Made by a program: the position numbers and the translations under genes. Shown here piece by piece: positions 57,716 through 60,000 of a DNA stretch of 60,000 nucleotides. The stretch's first letter is position 1; each line of letters opens with the position of its first letter. The notes beneath the pieces were generated by a model. That model made no database searches. It saw only the letters and a list, made by a program, of their open reading frames with translations, and was not told the DNA's origin. The stretch is from Adiantum capillus-veneris (taxonomy: Eukaryota; Streptophyta; Polypodiopsida; Polypodiales; Pteridaceae): contig CM043959.1 in the NCBI GenBank assembly GCA_014529385.2, forward strand, positions 436,001 through 496,000, in the 5' to 3' direction.

Positions 57716-59991
57716 TGTCGTGCCGCTCCGCTCCCATGACAAGAAAAGGAGCAAAGGAATGCTGATCAAGAGTATTTGAATCCTGCATGGTTAATCATCA
57801 CTTATAAGGGCTTGCTAACAAGCCAATTTTAAGTTGAAAGTGTGCCAGATGGAGCTCTAAGGGTCAGAAGATGTCTTGATAATTCTAAACAGTGAGTATT
57901 CTTGAAGTGGTCATAGCTAGGATTTTATTAATCCGAGTTGAAATACTCAACAAGCTCTACATGCCTGTCTTTACGGCTCGTCAATCGGAGCTACGGGTAA
58001 GAAGTTATGACAGTTTTAAGTTGAGTCAGTAGCAGATCTGTACCAGATTGAGCACCTGCTGATAAAAGGTCAAAGATGATAGGAATGCATGAATACGAAG
58101 TGCTCACTTTCAGGAGCATGTCCGTCCTTTTAGTTTGTTAATCGGGGTTTCAGTTGGCAAGATATGGCCAATTTAAGTATCACAGGGGGCCAGGTTCGCG
58201 AACCGCCCTGGTCGGCTCGGTCGAAGTGCTACCTGGGAATTTTTTACATTGACCAAGTTTTAGGACGTCATGTAGCAATGGTTTGGTTGATATGTTGAGC
58301 CTGACAATAATTATTTACTGGAGTTTGCTTATAGTAGGAAATTTCCAACACAGCTATGGCTTAAGCATATACGAAGTCGAGGGTTTTTTGTCAAAAGTAA
58401 TCACTTACACTTGCATCTTAATGGTTTGCGGCAAGGTTTGCAACACTAAAATGAGCGATAAAATTCATGATGATATTGTCATTAAAAACCAGATGTCATG
58501 CTAGTCACTGATTTGGCCGGAATGTATACAAAATGTTGTGCTTGACAATGCCTTTGCCGATTTGTATGCCAAATGTGGTGCCTTACAAGGGCATAAAACC
58601 CTCCACCCAAGAGGGTACAAGGCGAAAAATGGCCGCCCGATGAAAAGAGGAGAAGGGCTGCCCAAGGAGCTAAGCAAAGGCCACCCAAGGACTCAAAGGT
58701 TGGCCGTCCGTTTCAAAAAGGATTCTTTTTTTAGTGTGTATGGAAGCAAAATAAAGAAGGCCATGGCGTAGCAGCAGTGGAGAACGAGCTGCGCCTTGAG
58801 GAAATCACTCGCGCCGGGCTGTGTGGTGCTCGGGTGACCTCGCTGCAGAAGCAAAAAGTGACCAGGAAGATCTCTTGAGGAAATTTGGCACCACTCCCGC
58901 GTAATTCCGTGCTGGTCATCCGCCTGGATGCCACGTCATCAAGCAGCCATTCCCATTAGCGATGTCGCTAATGGGATGGCTAAAAATAGAAATCTCATGC
59001 ACACAAGAGGAACGACTCTGGGGACTCACTTCATCATCTTGTGGTGGAGTTCCTCTCTCCGAAGGGGGAAGCCAAGGCCTACGTAAGCTCTCTTAACCTA
59101 CTCTAAGACAAGTTTTGATTGGGAAGCTCTCGAAGCCATAAACAAAATCTCTCTAATCCCATACCTAAACCTCTCTAATCTCCTTAAGTAATCCTAATTT
59201 AAAGCTCTCAAGCCTAAGCTCTCTAATCGGAAGCTTAAGCAATTGAAGCCATCCTGATCTAAAGCTCTCGATTTTAAGCTCGCTAATCAAAGTTTTCCCA
59301 AGCTCTCTAAGACAAGCTTCTGGAACCTCAAGCCACAAGCCATCATAATCCTAATCTCGCTATCATAAGCCATCAAAACCTTAACCGGATAATCTTAAGA
59401 TCTCTAGAACATAATCTCGGATCTCAGTAGCCATCATTATCATGATCTCACTAATCTGAAGCCTAAGCTATCTAAGCCGCCTAAGCCCCAATCAAATCCG
59501 GAATTAAGCCATAAATCCTAGCCGAACCTTCTCGGATCAACCAAGCCAAAGCTCTGGATATCATTAAGCCTTGATTAGCCATTCGAATCAAACCAAACTT
59601 AAGGTGGATCACGATAAACCCATTCAAATAAGAGATTTAAGCCATAAACCTGAAGCCAAATCAGACAGGCATTGGAAGACGGAAGTTCCTATGCCTTAAC
59701 AGGAAGAAGAATCTCCTGTGCCGGAAGGATCAGAAGGAAGAATTAAGCAGGTCATTATCACTTTTCTTGATTACCACTTGGATTAAGCCAGGTTTCAACT
59801 TGTAAGGAGCATTAAGCCTCCATTAGTGATTAATTAATGTTGATTACGATGGCTTAACTGGAATTAAGAGTACCGTTTGTTTCGAGCTCTGTCTTGTTAA
59901 TTGTGGCTACTGCATCTCTTTTCCCCACACCTCTCACAGCGAGGGGCCCGGTGCCTTCCCAGCTCACCTTTTGCACAATTATTCCCCAACA
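57716..59991 (+). mobile_element. 3' LTR of tRNA-Trp element
   Basis: 2276 bp, TGTCGTGCC...CCCCAACA, uninterrupted. It shows the empty site for the 2785-bp insert near 59593 and an extra 188-bp segment (58788-58975) missing from the 5' LTR. GGGCATAAAACCC at 58590-58602 is a possible TATA box. Confidence 0.87.
58788..58975. other. 188-bp segment unique to the 3' LTR, ending in a perfect hairpin
   Basis: Present between AGAACGA and ATGGCT in the 3' LTR and absent from the 5' LTR. Its right end is a perfect inverted repeat, TCCCATTAGCGA-TG-TCGCTAATGGGA (58951-58976). It may be ancestral sequence deleted from the 5' LTR or an insertion. Confidence 0.7.
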
Positions 59992-60000
59992 CCGTAGCTT

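Larger units (their letters stand above)
50492..59991 (+). mobile_element. Non-autonomous LTR retrotransposon with tRNA-Trp PBS
   Basis: The 5' LTR is at 50492-55363 (interrupted by an insertion) and the 3' LTR at 57716-59991; both start TGTCGTGCCGCTCCGC. A tRNA-Trp PBS follows the 5' LTR and a PPT precedes the 3' LTR. The 2.35-kb interior holds a decayed acidic ORF but no recognisable gag, RT or integrase. The LTRs are about 99% identical over the compared 540 bp at their 3' parts (my count by eye), so the insertion is fairly recent. I could not find a clear target duplication (TTCGT versus CCGTA). Confidence 0.85.

Overview
The window looks like intergenic DNA from a large, repeat-rich land-plant nuclear genome. 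I found no intact host gene in 60 kb. The evidence for a plant is the mix of Ty3/gypsy and Ty1/copia LTR retrotransposons, including a Tat-type lineage with a second, archaeal-like RNase H. It is also the primer-binding sites (PBS) matching the 3' ends of plant initiator-Met, Asp and Trp tRNAs, and the long CT/CA/GT microsatellites. A fern or other large-genome plant is possible, but the sequence does not decide the species. Two runs of exactly 200 N (6104-6303 and 34410-34609) are assembly placeholders.

Layout. 1-5850: a nearly perfect palindrome with a 14-bp spacer; each arm carries the same truncated gypsy chromovirus (LTR, RT fragment, gag/protease fragment). 5091-13799: chromovirus LTR material, two initiator-Met PBSs 393 bp apart, two tandem tRNA-Pro(AGG)-like relics, about 3 kb with nothing recognisable, then a polypurine tract (PPT) and a chromovirus 3' LTR. 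14372-19969: a complete LTR-bounded element on the minus strand (489-bp LTRs, PBS, PPT) with no recognisable gag or pol. 20755-29272: a non-autonomous gypsy element on the plus strand (956-bp LTR, tRNA-Asp PBS, decayed gag with four zinc knuckles, protease with an altered active site, and a WVPK/Cys-rich ORF). It is followed by an inverted second LTR (29273-30489). 30801-34409: a decayed Ty1/copia element on the minus strand, cut by the second gap.

34610-50491: a nest of Tat-like gypsy copies. Copy A (35496-44685, minus) has both LTRs and gag, protease, RT, RNase H, archaeal-type RNase H and integrase. It is inserted into the second RNase H of an older copy B. B in turn seems to have had its gag-protease-RT(N) part inverted (about 45846-48012), because the two RT halves abut at one codon. 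Diverged LTR sequence follows.

50492-59991: a young non-autonomous element with about 2.1-2.3 kb LTRs, a tRNA-Trp PBS, a PPT and a decayed ORF of about 390 codons that resembles no retrotransposon protein I know. Its 5' LTR is interrupted by a 2785-bp TG...CA insertion with a CCAAA target duplication, probably a solo LTR of another family.

The features act as a record of serial nested transposition, recombination, inversion and decay rather than as a working pathway. Only the LTR boundaries, PBS/PPT pairs and a few domain ORFs look well preserved. The least explained parts are the unknown ORF of the tRNA-Trp-primed element, the palindrome, the domain downstream of protease at 26813-27496, and the coding-poor 14372-19969 element.
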